From Balneolales bacterium (GTDB taxonomy: Bacteria > Bacteroidota > Rhodothermia > Balneolales > Natronogracilivirgulaceae), in contig SKIC01000294.1 of assembly GCA_007116685.1 (NCBI GenBank), forward strand, positions 1 to 6,752: 6,752 nt of DNA, read 5' to 3'. The notes below the pieces were generated by a model. That model worked only from the letters and a program-made list of their open reading frames with translations, was not told the origin of the DNA and did no database searches. Position numbers and translations under genes: made by a program. Below, in pieces: positions 5,805-6,752 of this stretch (position 1 is the first letter of the stretch; every line of letters starts with the position of its first letter).

Positions 5805-6752
5805 TCAAGCTTGGCTTTCTGCCTCTTCGTGCTCTCCGTGATGCTCCTCCGAACCAACAACACCTAATCTGCACTCACTCATTGGCTTATGATGATCGTA
5901 AGGACCATTCTTGATTACCGGAGTGTAGTCAAAGTTGTGATGAATTGGAGGGGAAGCAGTTTGCCATTCTAATGTTCTTGATTTCCATGGATTTGGAGGA
6001 GCTTTAGGTCCTCTCAACATAGAATGAATCAAGTAACCGGCAATTATGAAAAATCCCAATCCCAAAATCCATGAGCCTACAGTTGAGGCCTGATGGTAAA
6101 ATTGGAATTGTTCAATATAATTGAAATATCGTCTTGGCATTCCCTGGCTCCCCATAATAAACTGAGGCAGGAATGTAATATTAAATCCGATGAAAATAAT
6201 AACAGCAGCAACTCTTCCCCAGAATTCGCTGTACATTTTACCAGTCATTTTTGGCCACCAGTAGTGTAAACCACCTAAGAAAGCAATCACAGTTCCACCC
6301 ATCATTACATAATGGAAGTGAGCTACTACATAATAGGTATCGTGCAAGTGGATGTTTACAGATAAGGCCCCTAGCATAATACCTGTGATACCACCAATGG
6401 TGAAAAGAATCAGAAAGATTACAGCATAAAGCATAGGAGTCTTCATATCGATAGACCCTTTGTACATCGTAGTAACCCAGTTAAGAATCTTGATACCTGT
6501 CGGGATACCAATAAAGAAAGTCAAGAATGAGAATACAACAGATGACAATTCAGATTGACCTGATACAAACATGTGGTGACCCCAAACAAGGAATCCAAGG
6601 AATGCAATAGCAAGTGATGATAGTGCAATAGCCCAGTATCCAAAGATGGTTTTACGTGAGAATGTAGAAATCAACTCTGAAATCACACCAAATGCCGGTA
6701 CAATCATAATATAAACAGCGGGGTGAGAATAGAACCAGAAGAAATGCTGGAA
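5805..6752 (-). CDS. ctaD: Cytochrome c oxidase subunit I, C-terminal 315 residues (A2/caa3-like), 5' end outside the window
   Basis: The gene runs off the right edge; 315 C-terminal residues are present, and no start should be placed at the internal Met at 6707 because the frame continues through FWFYSHPAVYI. This catalytic subunit reduces O2 at a heme a3-CuB centre and pumps protons. CuB ligands are visible: His10 of the fragment in YSHPAVY with the cross-linked Tyr14, and the pair His59-His60 in WGHHMF. Heme ligands lie in HDTYYVVAHFHYVM, and the K-channel Thr/Lys in IPTGIK. The Glu of the common HPEVY motif is Ala, preceded by Tyr-Ser, the signature of A2-type oxidases such as the Rhodothermus caa3 enzyme. 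The last residues form a hydrophilic His/Glu-rich tail (EEHHGEHEEAESQA). Subunits III and IV follow directly; subunit II is expected upstream. Confidence 0.97.
   Translation of the reverse strand, partial: FQHFFWFYSHPAVYIMIVPAFGVISELISTFSRKTIFGYWAIALSSLAIAFLGFLVWGHHMFVSGQSELSSVVFSFLTFFIGIPTGIKILNWVTTMYKGSIDMKTPMLYAVIFLILFTIGGITGIMLGALSVNIHLHDTYYVVAHFHYVMMGGTVIAFLGGLHYWWPKMTGKMYSEFWGRVAAVIIFIGFNITFLPQFIMGSQGMPRRYFNYIEQFQFYHQASTVGSWILGLGFFIIAGYLIHSMLRGPKAPPNPWKSRTLEWQTASPPIHHNFDYTPVIKNGPYDHHKPMSECRLGVVGSEEHHGEHEEAESQA

Noticed and set aside
5805..6707. Subunit I as a complete gene starting at the Met at 6707
   Set aside because: The frame stays open to the window edge and encodes the CuB-binding FWFYSHPAVYI segment, so the gene is cut by the window, not short.

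Overview
The window is chromosomal, AT-rich DNA that reads as housekeeping and metabolic sequence. It most likely comes from the Bacteroidota / Balneolota / Rhodothermota lineage. Three things point there: a caa3-like (A2-type) heme-copper oxidase cluster with a separate small subunit IV gene, starts that mostly lack Shine-Dalgarno sequences, and one promoter matching the Bacteroidota-type TAnnTTTG -7 element. The lineage call is inference; genus cannot be read from the window.

Layout, left to right. (1) 6-779, minus: a secreted S1/P1-type zinc nuclease with its own probable promoter, preceded by a 20-bp inverted repeat that looks like an operator. (2) 908-3487, minus: a tight three-gene unit transcribed yciO-like -> pfkA -> lipase-fold hydrolase. 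The yciO-like stop overlaps the pfkA start by one base, and 10 bases separate pfkA from the hydrolase. (3) 3488-3968: a 481-base divergent intergenic region with a 140-bp fold-back element (3731-3870). It has 17-bp perfect terminal inverted repeats and a 5-bp flanking duplication, so it looks like a MITE. (4) 3969-4682, plus: a UPF0173-type metallo-beta-lactamase-fold hydrolase. (5) 4745-4780: a bidirectional intrinsic terminator between convergent genes. (6) 4799-6752, minus: the distal end of a cytochrome c oxidase operon, transcribed subunit I (5' end cut by the window) -> subunit III -> subunit IV.

How the genes relate. The oxidase subunits form one inner-membrane complex that reduces O2 and pumps protons. 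pfkA provides the committed step of glycolysis. The yciO-like and hydrolase genes share its transcript, but nothing in the sequence shows a shared pathway. The nuclease acts outside the cytoplasm, probably in phosphate or nucleotide scavenging.

I see no phage, defence, toxin-antitoxin, CRISPR or biosynthetic system here. The most notable items are the fold-back mobile element, the operator-like palindrome upstream of the nuclease, the non-canonical active-site motifs of the YciO-type protein, the Gly/Lys pairing in the phosphofructokinase, and the YSHPAVY signature of the oxidase.
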